Origin: JADGQN01 sp035315185
GTDB taxonomy: Bacteria > Desulfobacterota > Syntrophorhabdia > Syntrophorhabdales > WCHB1-27
Reading direction: 5' to 3'
NCBI GenBank assembly: GCA_035315185.1
Contig: DATFYE010000206.1
Span: forward strand, 1-64,000
Length of the DNA: 64,000 nt
Under the pieces are notes generated by a model that saw nothing but the letters and a program-made list of their open reading frames with translations, searched no databases and had not been told where the DNA came from. Position 1 is the first letter of the stretch, and every line of letters starts with the position of its first letter. Positions 1 through 9,002 of this stretch are shown piece after piece. The position numbers were made by a program, and so were the translations under genes.

Positions 1-1377
1 GCGCAGACGAATCGCGGGAGTAATTTCCAGACGAAAATACCCGACGGTATTGCGGGCCTGGCAGCCTTTAGTGCGATGGTTGGGAGCGCGCACCGGACAG
101 CGATCGAGCATCGTGCATGATCGGCATATCGCGCCATCGAAGATCGCATGGAGGGAACGACGGGTGCTGTTGTTGCCGCTGAGTACCCGATGGTCGACAG
201 GTGTATGTCTCCTAGGGCACTGCGTCACGAGACCTTCCGCGTCAAAGTGAAAGCGATCTCTGCCCACGACGTCGTCAGGCAACCTGCTGCGGTTGACCGG
301 TGTGATGAATTCGATGCCTTCTTCTTGCACCTTCAATGCTGAAGGAACTGAAGGGTATCCGCCATCGGCAAAGAGCGTGTCAGGTTTATACCCGGCAGCG
401 TCGAGCCGTTCGATCACGGAAAGGGCCTTACCGATATCGGACCGGGCAGCGCCATGGACTTCGTAGTCGGTGATGATCTCCGGCTTTTCCCCATTATTGC
501 AGGTCTCGGCGATGTGAAGGCTGTATCCCGGACCTTTATGTCCGCATGATGCATCCGGGTCGTAGGGAGATTGAAGGACAGCTCCTTCGGTCTTCTTTTT
601 AACCTGAACCGATTCTTCAGAACATTCGCACTGCTCGGAGAAGAGGCGGGTAAGCAACTGGTAGGGTTCACCGAGTTCATCTTTTTCAAAGATGACGATA
701 AGTTCATAGAGATACTGCGCCAGTTCTTCCAGTGTGACCTTCTGCTCGGCCGGACCTAATCCGAACCAGCCTTCGGGTTCCCTTGCATACCACTCCTGAA
801 TCGCGGTGGGTACGCGTGCAAAGTGATCCTCATCCAGACTCTTGAGAAACAGACGCAGGGTGTTTGAGAACAGGGCCAGCCTGCCGCGCAGGCGTATGTT
901 GGAGATGACATGCGTGGAATCAAGCCGCTGGTGGGCAACGGATAAGCCAAGCTTGTCTATTGCGGAGTCTCTGACGTTGTCGAACACCGCACGTACCAGC
1001 TTCATCTCAGGGTCTTTGGCAGCCAATCGTCGGCGGAACTCAACAAGAGAACGGCGAGATAGATAATCTTCATCATCGTTGACATCTAAAGCATAGCGCC
1101 ACCGCACGTCGAAGCTGAAGGTGTCCAAAGCCTCTTGGTCGCTCAAGTCGTTCCACTCCTGCAGGAGGCACAGGCCCAGCAGACGGGCAACGCTGAAATT
1201 GGGCCGACCGGTTGTGCCATACAGCATCGCGTAATCATCTTCCTTCCTGAACAGGATGGGAAGGACTTCGCACCTGAACAGGTGGGCCCATGAAGACTCA
1301 AGACGGCCGCGCAATGAGGGGGATACCTGTGTCTCTACACCGAATAGTTTTTGTTGGGGTGAGGTTGGTTTATACAT
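1..1377 (-). CDS. IS1182-like transposase, C-terminus cut by window edge
   Basis: Transposase of an insertion sequence; 459 residues are visible without an internal stop and the gene continues past base 1. The N-terminal third carries the helical transposase domain (RPNFSVARLLGLCLLQEW, then an LSDQEALDTFSFDVRWRYAL segment). The DDE catalytic core follows, with RLDSTHVISNIR holding a candidate first Asp and TLFADGGYPS the second. Near the visible end lies a cysteine cluster (CPRRH, CRSCTMLDRCP) of the kind seen in IS1182 transposases. ATG 1377 is chosen as the first Met of the reading frame. There is no clear ribosome-binding site, but a TATAAT lies only about 14 bases upstream (1391-1396, minus strand). 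The family assignment is by eye and could be a related DDE family. Confidence 0.85.
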   Translation of the reverse strand, partial: MYKPTSPQQKLFGVETQVSPSLRGRLESSWAHLFRCEVLPILFRKEDDYAMLYGTTGRPNFSVARLLGLCLLQEWNDLSDQEALDTFSFDVRWRYALDVNDDEDYLSRRSLVEFRRRLAAKDPEMKLVRAVFDNVRDSAIDKLGLSVAHQRLDSTHVISNIRLRGRLALFSNTLRLFLKSLDEDHFARVPTAIQEWYAREPEGWFGLGPAEQKVTLEELAQYLYELIVIFEKDELGEPYQLLTRLFSEQCECSEESVQVKKKTEGAVLQSPYDPDASCGHKGPGYSLHIAETCNNGEKPEIITDYEVHGAARSDIGKALSVIERLDAAGYKPDTLFADGGYPSVPSALKVQEEGIEFITPVNRSRLPDDVVGRDRFHFDAEGLVTQCPRRHTPVDHRVLSGNNSTRRSLHAIFDGAICRSCTMLDRCPVRAPNHRTKGCQARNTVGYFRLEITPAIRLR

Positions 1378-1524
1378 GCGGTACTCTATCATTATATACA
1401 GCGGAATACAACGGTTATTCGGGAGTTACTTCTCAGGGATCATTTCTAAAGGACGTCCCCAAGAATGTACAAGCATCCTTCGTCTGCTCCTCGTGGTGTA
1501 CCACAGAAATATCGCTCTATTTCA

Positions 1525-1572
1525 CCCTGCACCCCATGGTGCAGGGTAGCCCTGAACTCCACGTAGTTCAGG
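1525..1572. repeat. Two tandem perfect hairpins beside the IS
   Basis: Two adjacent stem-loops: CCCTGCACC (1525-1533) pairs with GGTGCAGGG (1538-1546), and CCTGAACT (1551-1558) pairs with AGTTCAGG (1565-1572). They lie between the transposase 5' end and the livG 3' end, which converge or diverge around the 1378-1644 gap. No T-tract follows on either strand, so simple Rho-independent termination is not obvious. They could be part of the IS end or a transcription boundary. The rest of 1378-1644 shows nothing recognisable. Confidence 0.6.
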
Positions 1573-1644
1573 ACAAAGTGTGCTAATAACGCTTATTTGA
1601 TTGCAAGTAGTCGTGCTCAAACATAATTCTATTTATGGGGTACA

Positions 1645-2385
1645 TCACTCGCTCCCGAGATAGATCTCTCTCACTCTCGGATCATTTTGTATCTCCTCGG
1701 GTGTTCCCTGAGCAATGATCTCCCCGTAATAGAGGACCATCACTCTCTCGGCCAACGTAAATACGAGGTCTGTGTCATGAGCGGTGAGCAATACAGTCGT
1801 ATCGGCCACCAAGCCATGGATCATCTCAATCAGTTTGTCGGATTCATCCGACGTCAGGCCGGCGCTGGGCTCATCCAGCAATAAGAGCTTTGGTTGCGAG
1901 GCCAGCGACAGGATGATCTCCATCTGCCTCTGCTCCCCGTGTCCCAAGGCGGAAATAAGGGAATCCCTTTTATTCCAAAGATCCACTAACTGCAATAGCT
2001 CCCGAGCCCTTGTAAGGTCATCCTCGTAAGCCGTGATCGAGCGAAACATGTGGTAGCGGGTGGGTTGGACCCCGTGGATCGCCAGCAGCACGTTGTTGAG
2101 CACAGTCATTTGGGGAAAGAGGGAACTGATCTGAAAGGAACGGGCAAGGCCAAGAGAAGCGCGGGTCTCTGGTGGCAGATGAGTGATCTCCCTGCCTAGA
2201 AAACGTATCTTTCCCGAACTCAGAGGGACAAACCCGCTGAGCACGTTAAAAAGCGTGGTCTTCCCCGCACCGTTGGGTCCGATGAGTGCCACCTTTTCTC
2301 CGGACTTCAGACGGAAAGAGATGTCCATTAAGACTTTCAGCCCGCCGTAATTCTTCGCGACTTTTTCAACTTCCAAGATCACCAC
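1645..2385 (-). CDS. livG: Branched-chain amino acid-type ABC transporter ATP-binding protein LivG
   Basis: Cytoplasmic ATPase subunit of a Liv/HAAT importer. It has Walker A GPNGAGKTT, a degenerate signature LGHGEQRQM in place of LSGGQ, Walker B LLLLDEPSAGL and the H-loop LLTAHD. The C-terminal tail (GEIIAQGTPEEIQNDPRVREIYLG) is typical of LivG. The reading frame is open up to GTG 2463, but the 26 extra residues do not look like the family. Start GTG 2385 (or 2382), giving VVILEVEKVAKNYGG, matches the usual LivG beginning although its ribosome-binding site is weak. It is last in the order livF, amidohydrolase, livK, livH, livM, livG on the minus strand. The real substrate is unknown; the embedded amidohydrolase suggests a carboxylic or aromatic acid rather than leucine. 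Confidence 0.9.
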   Translation of the reverse strand: MVILEVEKVAKNYGGLKVLMDISFRLKSGEKVALIGPNGAGKTTLFNVLSGFVPLSSGKIRFLGREITHLPPETRASLGLARSFQISSLFPQMTVLNNVLLAIHGVQPTRYHMFRSITAYEDDLTRARELLQLVDLWNKRDSLISALGHGEQRQMEIILSLASQPKLLLLDEPSAGLTSDESDKLIEMIHGLVADTTVLLTAHDTDLVFTLAERVMVLYYGEIIAQGTPEEIQNDPRVREIYLGSE

Positions 2386-2542
2386 GATTGCGTCACCCGT
2401 AACGTTTAATAAAACCCCGATAGAGAAGCCGGCGGGGACATTGGACGGCTTTGTCGGTCTCACCTTGGTGAAGCCCTCGTTTACCTATCCAATCCTAACA
2501 ACCCGCATTCCAAGGCGTTGGAAGTGTTCCCGCCGGGTGTCC

Positions 2543-3508
2543 TCAATCCATCTGTGCCATCACCTTGTTCCATAGTCTATCAAGGACTGGAAAAATGCCC
2601 CGGCGGGCAAACATAACCGCGACCACAAAACACACCCCAAGGACGATGGGCCAGCGGTCCGTTGAGATACCGCTCACATAGAATTCCAGCACGAAGATAA
2701 TGAAGCTCCCGATCAAGGCTCCCCATAGGGTCCCGCTTCCGCCGATGATGATCATAATCATGACAAGTCCTGACGCAGTAAAGCCCGTGTTGTCAGGCGT
2801 CATCAGGCCACTAAAATGGGCGTAGAGTATCCCTGACACACCGGCAAAAAAACCTGAGATGACAAAGGCGATATATCGATGCAACCAGACCTTGTACCCC
2901 AGAGCCCGCATCCTGTTTTCACTCTCCCGGATGCCCTGCAAACTGTGTCCGAAGGGAGAATGAATGACCCGATATAGCACAAAGACGGACAGGATGAATA
3001 TGATAAGAATAAAATAGTACATGTAAGTGGGGGTGAACGAGAACCCGAGGCCGAGATCCGGAAAGGGGATGTCCGGCAAGCCATCGCTGCCGCCTGTGAT
3101 CTTGTTAAACTTGATGGTCATCCCGTAAATCAGTTGACCCAAGGCGAAAGTGATAAGCAAAAAATAGACTGTCCTTGCCCGAAGAGCTACGAATCCGAAA
3201 ATCAGACTCGTCAGGACCGCCATGGAAAGACCCGCCGGCGCCAGGACCCAGAAACTTTTAATGCTGTAATATTTGAAAAGCAGGCCGACCGTATATCCTG
3301 CCACACCGAAAATAGCGGCGTGGCAGAAGGACCACATCCCTGTATACCCGAAGATCAGGTCCAGACTCATCGCGAGCAAACCATAGATGAGAATCTGGGA
3401 AATCAGACTGATGAACACTCTGTCAAAAATGGAAGGAGCCGCAATCAGAAGCAGCAATAGGGCCAGAGAAGGGACAAAGCGAATGAACCGAGCCTTTTTA
3501 AAAACCAT
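2543..3508 (-). CDS. livM: Branched-chain amino acid-type ABC transporter permease LivM
   Basis: Inner-membrane permease of the Liv-type importer, 321 residues with about nine hydrophobic segments. Family features are the RARTVYFLLITFALGQLIY segment, the TGGSDGLP loop and the EAA-like stretch GIRESENRMRALGYKVWLHR that contacts the ATPase. ATG 3508 begins MVFKKARF, 16 bases after the livH stop, consistent with one operon. It would pair with LivH to form the transmembrane channel, with LivG and LivF as the two ATPases. Nothing is truncated. Confidence 0.93.
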   Translation of the reverse strand: MVFKKARFIRFVPSLALLLLLIAAPSIFDRVFISLISQILIYGLLAMSLDLIFGYTGMWSFCHAAIFGVAGYTVGLLFKYYSIKSFWVLAPAGLSMAVLTSLIFGFVALRARTVYFLLITFALGQLIYGMTIKFNKITGGSDGLPDIPFPDLGLGFSFTPTYMYYFILIIFILSVFVLYRVIHSPFGHSLQGIRESENRMRALGYKVWLHRYIAFVISGFFAGVSGILYAHFSGLMTPDNTGFTASGLVMIMIIIGGSGTLWGALIGSFIIFVLEFYVSGISTDRWPIVLGVCFVVAVMFARRGIFPVLDRLWNKVMAQMD

Positions 3509-3524
3509 TGGGAGTTCTTTCTTG

Positions 3525-4379
3525 CTATCTGGTGATGAGCCCTGCAGGCTTGAACAATAAAACGAGAATCATCAGCATATACATAACGAAAATTGCGATA
3601 GACTGCGCATACGTCCCGGCGAAATTTACAGCCAGGCCGATCAACAAGGCGCCCACCAGGGCTCCCTGGATTGAACCGACCCCGCCGACAATACACACCC
3701 CTATGGCCACAAAGAACATCTCCTGGCCAGAACCCAAATTGAAACCACCGAGGACGGGAGCTCCCACAACCCCGGCAAATCCCGCCAGGAACGCGCCGAG
3801 GCAGAAGGTTCCCACGTTAATGGGTGTGAGGTTGATGCCCAGCCCTGTCGTTATTTCCGCATCATTCATACCCGCCCGGACAATAGCGCCGATTTTCGTC
3901 TTTTCCTGAAGGAGCCACAGAATGACACAGGCTGCCGCTCCTACGACGATGACGGATAGGCGATGATACGGAAAACCGAGATCCCCGATAGGAATGGCCC
4001 CCTGCAAATAAGAAGGAATAAATCCGCTCTGGGGCCACCCCCCGTAAATCCACTGGTGTATATTGGTGATGATGTGGACAAAGCCCAGCGTCACCAGGAT
4101 CTGCATCAATTGCTGTTTATAAAAGAAACGCAGGAATCCCCGCTCCATCAGAAAACCCACGGCCGCCGCCAGGGAGCCTCCGACCAGGATGCCAAGAAAA
4201 AGGCTGTGGGTGGCCTTGGCCACATAGGTCCCGGTGTAAGCTCCGGCCATGAACAGGGCTCCATGGGCAAGATTCACGATACCCATGAGTCCCAAGACAA
4301 GAGAAAGACCCGTGGCGACGAGAAACAGTACAAACCCGTAGCAGATCCCCGACAAGAGGGTGATGATCAGAGTATCCAC
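3525..4379 (-). CDS. livH: Branched-chain amino acid-type ABC transporter permease LivH
   Basis: Second membrane subunit of the Liv-type importer, 284 residues with about eight transmembrane segments. Typical LivH signatures are YGFVLFLVATGLSLVLGLMG followed by NLAHGALFM near residues 14-42, and the GINLTPINVGTFCLGAFLAG EAA-loop region. ATG 4379 follows the livK stop by two bases, so translation of the two is probably coupled. The gene ends 16 bases before livM. Length and motifs match the family. Confidence 0.93.
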   Translation of the reverse strand: MDTLIITLLSGICYGFVLFLVATGLSLVLGLMGIVNLAHGALFMAGAYTGTYVAKATHSLFLGILVGGSLAAAVGFLMERGFLRFFYKQQLMQILVTLGFVHIITNIHQWIYGGWPQSGFIPSYLQGAIPIGDLGFPYHRLSVIVVGAAACVILWLLQEKTKIGAIVRAGMNDAEITTGLGINLTPINVGTFCLGAFLAGFAGVVGAPVLGGFNLGSGQEMFFVAIGVCIVGGVGSIQGALVGALLIGLAVNFAGTYAQSIAIFVMYMLMILVLLFKPAGLITR

Positions 4380-4381
4380 TT

Positions 4382-5572
4382 TTACCTTACAACGCTTATC
4401 TTGAGCTTTGCCTCTTTCCCTTCGCCCACAATATCTGCCCTCGTCACGATGCTCTTCAGCACTTTGTAAGAGAAATCAGGCTCAATTTGAACAATGTGGA
4501 TGGGGTTGATTCCGCCCCTGTCTTTTGTAAATTCAATGTGCCCCATGACTGTGTCTGTCGGCTGCATAAGGGCCTCTCTCAATTTTTCCGGCGTGGTGTC
4601 GCCTCCGGTTCTCTTCAGGGCTGCCATAGCAACCTGCGCAGCACTCATCCCCTGACCCGCAAAAGTACCAGGCGGGGCGCCGTATTTCTTCTGGTAAGCC
4701 TGGACAAACTCTTTGTTCCCCGGGGTGGCTAAGGTACTGACATAGTTTCCAGCGGTCATGATCCCTACAACGGAGTCGCCGATCTGTTTTACCGCTTTCG
4801 GGGAAAGTAAGGCACCCGCATGGTTTACCTGGATAATTGGCATTTTAATCCCCATCTGTCGTAGGGTTGGAAATCCTGCAATGCCGTCCGCATCGCCGAT
4901 CCAGGTGGCCAAAAAATCCGCCTTTTGGATTTGGGCGACATAAGGAGCGAACTGAGTTGTACCCGGAGGGAACCATTGCTGCTGAATCACCTTTCCTCCC
5001 AATCCCTCAAAGGCGGCCGCGAAGTTTTCGATGAATTCATGGCCCACTTCACGGTCCGTGGCGAGCACCGTGCATGTCTTGAACCGTGCATTCTCGTAAG
5101 CGAAGACTCCGACCGGATAAGAACACTGGGGGTTTGCCCCGCCAGTGACCCACGTCCACTTGCGGTGCATTATCAATGCTCCCGTGTTCGTACCCAGCGT
5201 CAGGGTGGGAACTTTCATCTGATCGAGATACCCTGTGGTAGCCATAACATGGCCCCCGTGAACCGGGCCAAAGATCATGCAGACTTTATCGCGCTCCACG
5301 AGCTTCTTCGCCTTCTGCACGGCCAGGTCAGGCTTGGACGAAGAGTCTTCATAAATTACCTCGATGGGCCTGCCTCCAATTTCTTTAGGAAGAAATTGTT
5401 CAAAAGCCAATTTGAGGCCTTGTACGCTCTCTTCGGCAATGGGCGCCATGAGGCCCGTTAAACCGAATATGGCGCCAAGCTTGATCGGTTCTGCCGCCGA
5501 AGCCGGCATGGTAAAACCGATCAATGCCGCGATCAAGCAAGTGATACTCAGTAAGGCCCTGAACTTCTTCAT
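4382..5572 (-). CDS. livK: Periplasmic substrate-binding protein of Liv-type ABC transporter
   Basis: Periplasmic receptor for the importer, 396 residues (Peripla_BP_6 type). A clear signal peptide (KKFRALLSITCLIAALIGF then PASAAEP) ends near residue 27. The mature protein starts IKLGAIFGLTGLMAPIAEES, typical of the family. Conserved stretches include IFGPVHGGHVMATTGYL and GQGMSAAQVAMAAL. Start ATG 5572 has a good ribosome-binding site (AAAGGAG, seven bases upstream). It sits between the amidohydrolase and livH. The ligand cannot be read from sequence; family members bind amino acids, amides, short organic acids or aromatic acids. Confidence 0.92.
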   Translation of the reverse strand: MKKFRALLSITCLIAALIGFTMPASAAEPIKLGAIFGLTGLMAPIAEESVQGLKLAFEQFLPKEIGGRPIEVIYEDSSSKPDLAVQKAKKLVERDKVCMIFGPVHGGHVMATTGYLDQMKVPTLTLGTNTGALIMHRKWTWVTGGANPQCSYPVGVFAYENARFKTCTVLATDREVGHEFIENFAAAFEGLGGKVIQQQWFPPGTTQFAPYVAQIQKADFLATWIGDADGIAGFPTLRQMGIKMPIIQVNHAGALLSPKAVKQIGDSVVGIMTAGNYVSTLATPGNKEFVQAYQKKYGAPPGTFAGQGMSAAQVAMAALKRTGGDTTPEKLREALMQPTDTVMGHIEFTKDRGGINPIHIVQIEPDFSYKVLKSIVTRADIVGEGKEAKLKISVVR

Positions 5573-5631
5573 TTTTGTCTCCTTTCAGTAAACTCCCGAG
5601 AATACGACCCTTCATGATTGCCAGGCGTATT

Positions 5632-6654
5632 CTACAAGGGCAAGCGGAACAACTCCTTTGCGTTCTCTTCGAAAATCTTCTTTTTTTCAGAACCCGGAAT
5701 ATCCATCTGTTCTACTGCTGCGATTCCCTGCCGCATGAATATGTCGCCGAGCTGGGCGTCGTACGGAAAATCAGTTCCGAAAAGCATATGGTCGGCACCG
5801 AAGAAGGCATATCCGCACATCAGCGCCGCCGTGCTCCCGTTGGTGGCCGTGTCCGCGTAGAACATGCGATAATAGTCTATCGGACGCTTGGTCAGGTGGT
5901 GCCCGAATTTCGGTTTCATCCCGAACTTCTCAAAGGTCAGAGAGGTTGTCCGTATTCTTTCTCCAAAGAACGACACCATGGCTCCGCAATGATGGGTAAT
6001 GATCTTGAGAGCAGGATGTTTTTCAAAGATACCGCTCATGGCTAGCCGGGTCATGGCTAGCGTGGTGCGATACGGCCAACGAAAATTGACATGGATCAGG
6101 TACTTTGATTCGGTCTCACCCGGATAATCTGATACTTCGTCAGCTGCCTTTGTTTCAGGATGAATCAGGATGGGGAGATTGTAATAAGCCATCTTTTCAA
6201 AAAGGGGGGCGAACTCCGGGGAATCCAAAGGTTTGCCGTTAATATCGCTCGAAATCTGTACGCCCTTGAATCCCAACTGAGTGATGGCTCTTTCAAGTTC
6301 TTTCATCGCCGCGTCCATATCATTCATGGGCAGGCAAGCTACCGCAGCTACGAATTTGTCCGGGTATTTTGTGACCAGCTCAGCCATTCCATCGTTGGCT
6401 ATTTTGGCCAACTCAGCGGCCTTCTTGGGAGAAGCAACATCCTCCACGGTCGGAGCACCAAGGGTCAGCACCTGTAAGAGACCCTCGTACTTATCCATAA
6501 TTCTGAATCTGACGTCCAGATCAAAGAGTGAAGGAAGAGCCTCTATCTTATCTACTTCGCGATGCCCCTTTGGACCTTTGTCGGACATCGTCATCTTGAA
6601 AAGGGCTTCCTTATATTTCACGGGTATCACATGTGGAAACACATCAATTTTCAT
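5632..6654 (-). CDS. ACMSD-like amidohydrolase / decarboxylase family protein
   Basis: TIM-barrel amidohydrolase of the Amidohydro_2 group (ACMSD, gamma-resorcylate decarboxylase relatives), 340 residues. Visible metal or active-site elements are PILIHPE (beta-strand His near 174), KIITHHCGAMV (paired His) and the terminal Asp in MLFGTDFPYDAQLG. The N-terminal metal motif, normally D-x-H-x-H, reads DVFPH, so the first His is Phe. ATG 6654 is well supported by AGGAGGGG four bases upstream. It lies between livF and livK inside the importer cluster, 59 bases before livK, so it probably acts on the imported compound or its product. Decarboxylation or hydrolysis of an aromatic or unsaturated acid is the likely chemistry but remains inference. 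Confidence 0.85.
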   Translation of the reverse strand: MKIDVFPHVIPVKYKEALFKMTMSDKGPKGHREVDKIEALPSLFDLDVRFRIMDKYEGLLQVLTLGAPTVEDVASPKKAAELAKIANDGMAELVTKYPDKFVAAVACLPMNDMDAAMKELERAITQLGFKGVQISSDINGKPLDSPEFAPLFEKMAYYNLPILIHPETKAADEVSDYPGETESKYLIHVNFRWPYRTTLAMTRLAMSGIFEKHPALKIITHHCGAMVSFFGERIRTTSLTFEKFGMKPKFGHHLTKRPIDYYRMFYADTATNGSTAALMCGYAFFGADHMLFGTDFPYDAQLGDIFMRQGIAAVEQMDIPGSEKKKIFEENAKELFRLPL

Positions 6655-6725
6655 CCTTCCCCTCCTGATTTCATTTGGAGTATTGAATGCTAAATTGGAT
6701 GATGTTCACTTTTTAGCACAGAGGG

Positions 6726-6754
6726 ATTCTATCACCGTGTTTTGAAATTGTCTA
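6726..6754 (-). promoter_or_regulatory. Candidate sigma-70 promoter of the amidohydrolase-livKHMG unit
   Basis: On the minus strand, TAGACA (6749-6754) and TAGAAT (6726-6731) are separated by exactly 17 bases, about 70 bases upstream of the amidohydrolase start. An additional TTGACA lies at 6762-6767. This would drive the genes from 6654 downwards independently of livF. Confidence 0.4.
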
Positions 6755-6925
6755 TAGAAAATGTCAACAATTCTTGTGAGACTGGATTCACCAAATCGTC
6801 AAGCAGCCGTTACTGTCGGGAGCGCTGTTGCTCCGAGCAAGATTGATATGATAATTAACGAAACCACGGCTCGGGCACAAGAAACTCAATGTTACATATC
6901 GGCGTTAGCGGTTGTTCAGATCAAA

Positions 6926-7630
6926 CTAACAAGTTATGCCAATATACTTGGCCTTGATTTCTTCATTTTTTTTTATAAGGTCAGGGGTAGATTCGTAAAC
7001 AATCTTGCCTTTATTTATGATGTAGACATAGTCTGCGACATTAAGGGCCATAGATAGGTTTTGTTCGACCAGCAGTATCGAAAAACCGCTCCTCTTGAGC
7101 TTTTCAATGATCTGTCCGACCTCCCGGACAATAATGGGTGCGAGTCCCTCAGAAGGCTCATCCAAAAGCAGCAGATCGGGATTAGTCATTAAAGCCCTGG
7201 CTATTGTTAACATCTGCTGCTCGCCGCCGCTGAGGAGATTGCCCTTATTCCTACCTCTTTGTTTCAATATGGGAAAAAAAGAATAGATTTCATCCAGGGT
7301 CCAGGGGGTTTTTTTTCCACTGGACCTGGCGGCCATAGTCAAATTTTCAGTTACCGAAAGGGAAGAGAAGATCCGTCTCCCCTGGGGCACTAATCCAATT
7401 CCCATTTGAGCAATCTTATTCGCAGGCAACGCACTAATGATATTACCTTTGAAACTGATGGTGCCTTTGCGAGGAGGATTAAAGCCAATAATAGTCCTAA
7501 TGGTAGTGGTCTTGCCCATCCCATTCCTACCCAGTAAAGCTACTACCGAGCCCTCCTTTACAGTAAGGGAAACCCCCTGCAAAGCATAACTGTCTCCGTA
7601 ATAGGTATGTACGTCTCGAAGTTCGAGCAT
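6926..7630 (-). CDS. livF: Branched-chain amino acid-type ABC transporter ATP-binding protein LivF
   Basis: Second ATPase of the importer, 234 residues. Walker A is GRNGMGKTT, the signature is LLSGGEQQML, Walker B is LLLLDEPSEGLAP and the switch region is LLVEQNLSMAL. The N-terminus MLELRDVHTYYGDSYALQGV is classical LivF, so ATG 7630 is secure despite no strong ribosome-binding site. It is the first transporter gene on the minus strand and is separated from the amidohydrolase by 271 bases containing a candidate promoter. It would pair with LivG as a heterodimer. Confidence 0.93.
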   Translation of the reverse strand: MLELRDVHTYYGDSYALQGVSLTVKEGSVVALLGRNGMGKTTTIRTIIGFNPPRKGTISFKGNIISALPANKIAQMGIGLVPQGRRIFSSLSVTENLTMAARSSGKKTPWTLDEIYSFFPILKQRGRNKGNLLSGGEQQMLTIARALMTNPDLLLLDEPSEGLAPIIVREVGQIIEKLKRSGFSILLVEQNLSMALNVADYVYIINKGKIVYESTPDLIKKNEEIKAKYIGITC

Positions 7631-7641
7631 TTGCGCTGAAT

Positions 7642-7725
7642 CTACTCCTCAACACCCATGTATATTTCCTTTACGTACTCGTAATAGATCAGGTCCTTTA
7701 TCGTCGTGACGTCCACGTCGGGCAT
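7642..7725 (-). CDS. Very short ORF (27 aa) or gene-end remnant upstream of livF
   Basis: A minus-strand ORF from ATG 7725 to a TAG 12 bases before the livF start encodes MPDVDVTTIKDLIYYEYVKE plus seven residues. GGGGAGAG lies about 10 bases upstream of the ATG. The same frame is open back to TTG 7779. The composition (DLIYYEYVKEIY) looks protein-like, and it may be the 3' end of a lost gene or a small leader translated before livF. I do not recognise it. The remaining 7780-8018 gap shows nothing. Confidence 0.3.
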   Translation of the reverse strand: MPDVDVTTIKDLIYYEYVKEIYMGVEE

Positions 7726-8018
7726 CCCGCCGTCACTCTCCCCTCTTAAAATTCTGCCACTATTCCACCGTTTCAGCAAGAATATTTATCAGCGGTGCAA
7801 GAGGGCAAACCTGCTGATGTGAGCGGTCAGTTTGGGGACGCCCTCTGAGGCTAAGGTTCGCCACTGGCATCTGCATTACGCTTCTGTTATCGGGATGCAG
7901 CTTCAACGGAGCTTCCCGAGCGCCTGAGTCGGTCACAACAGTGAAGCAGGAGGAAGAGGAAGTACTTCTCAAGACCTTGCCCTAACGAGTCTAGGAAGCA
8001 TTGGGGTCGGGACAAGCT

Positions 8019-9002
8019 TTACTGGGGACTCTTTTCAGCCTTTACGACGTCGCCCTGCAGATCCTGCCCCCGAGAAAGCTCGATATGGACGAAGCCGACC
8101 TGCCCGAGAGCTTCACTGAGGTCATCCAAGGTGAAGGTGTCTCCGGCAACGGTATTGACGAGCATGTTGAGGGCGAAGAGCGCACCCTCTTTGGGCATTG
8201 TCCGTGTAGAGTCCATGACAAAGTCGCGGATAAGCAGCGTTCCTCCGGGCTCAAGCGCCTCGTGGATTTTCTTGAAGAGCGCAAGGTTTTCCTCGGGGCT
8301 GTTCTGATGAACGATGGCAGAAAGGAGGGCCAGATCGCATCCCCCGGGAAGTGTATCTGTACTGAAATTTCCCGGTGCGAGAAGAACCCTCTCTGCTAGG
8401 CCCTCAGCCTCGATCCGCTCACGAGCGATCTCGATAACGGGAGGAAGATCGAAGAGCACTGCCGTCATCGAAGGATTCTTCCGCAAAAAGGCAATCGTAT
8501 AGGTTCCGGAGGCGCCGCCTATATCAAGGAGCCGCCTGAAGTGTGGTGAGCCAAACGTGTCGGCTATCCGTATGGACAGCTCCCGTCCGGCAACGTCCAT
8601 CGCCCTGATGAAGGCCTTCCTGCGTGCGTCGTCCATCGGCCGGCCGGTTCTTATTGCCGGTTTTCCTTCTCTCACCACCGTTGTTAACCTGCTCCAGCTC
8701 CCCCACAGATCGTTAAAATGGAGCGCGAATGGCAGCATGGTTTCGGGGTGTCTTGACGACAGGAGCGCGCCACGTGAGGAGAGAGAGAAAAGAGTCTGGT
8801 GTTTTTCAAGGAGACCGAGGCCGACGAGGGCATTCAGCAGGCGATCGGTGGCATGCGGAGCGCTACCAATCTTCTCGGCACATTGTGAAGAAGTCAGAGG
8901 CTCGCTATCGAGATACGTAAAGACATCGAGCTCCGCCGCGGTCAAGATAACCCGGCTTGCCCAAAAATTAGCCTGTTCCATGATCTGACTACGTGGCTCC
9001 AT
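8019..9002 (-). CDS. SAM-dependent O-methyltransferase (hydroxyindole/caffeate type)
   Basis: Methyltransferase of the Methyltransf_2 group, 327 residues from the chosen start. Residues 1-90 form a winged-helix dimerisation domain (ILTAAELDVFTYLDSEPLTS). The Rossmann fold starts at LLDIGGASGTYTIAFLR (glycine-rich SAM loop) with the acidic strand TAVLFDLPPVIEIA. HQNSPEENLALF supplies the His region that often acts as general base, and GGTLLIRDFVMD is typical motif V. The frame is open to 9182, but ATG 9002 has AGGAGG seven bases upstream and begins MEPRSQIMEQ, so the hydrophobic 60-residue upstream extension is rejected. The substrate is unknown, and it stands alone. Confidence 0.85.
   Translation of the reverse strand: MEPRSQIMEQANFWASRVILTAAELDVFTYLDSEPLTSSQCAEKIGSAPHATDRLLNALVGLGLLEKHQTLFSLSSRGALLSSRHPETMLPFALHFNDLWGSWSRLTTVVREGKPAIRTGRPMDDARRKAFIRAMDVAGRELSIRIADTFGSPHFRRLLDIGGASGTYTIAFLRKNPSMTAVLFDLPPVIEIARERIEAEGLAERVLLAPGNFSTDTLPGGCDLALLSAIVHQNSPEENLALFKKIHEALEPGGTLLIRDFVMDSTRTMPKEGALFALNMLVNTVAGDTFTLDDLSEALGQVGFVHIELSRGQDLQGDVVKAEKSPQ

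Noticed and set aside
1525..1572. Rho-independent terminator for livG or the transposase
   Set aside because: Strong stems but no T-tract on either strand; left as hairpins only.
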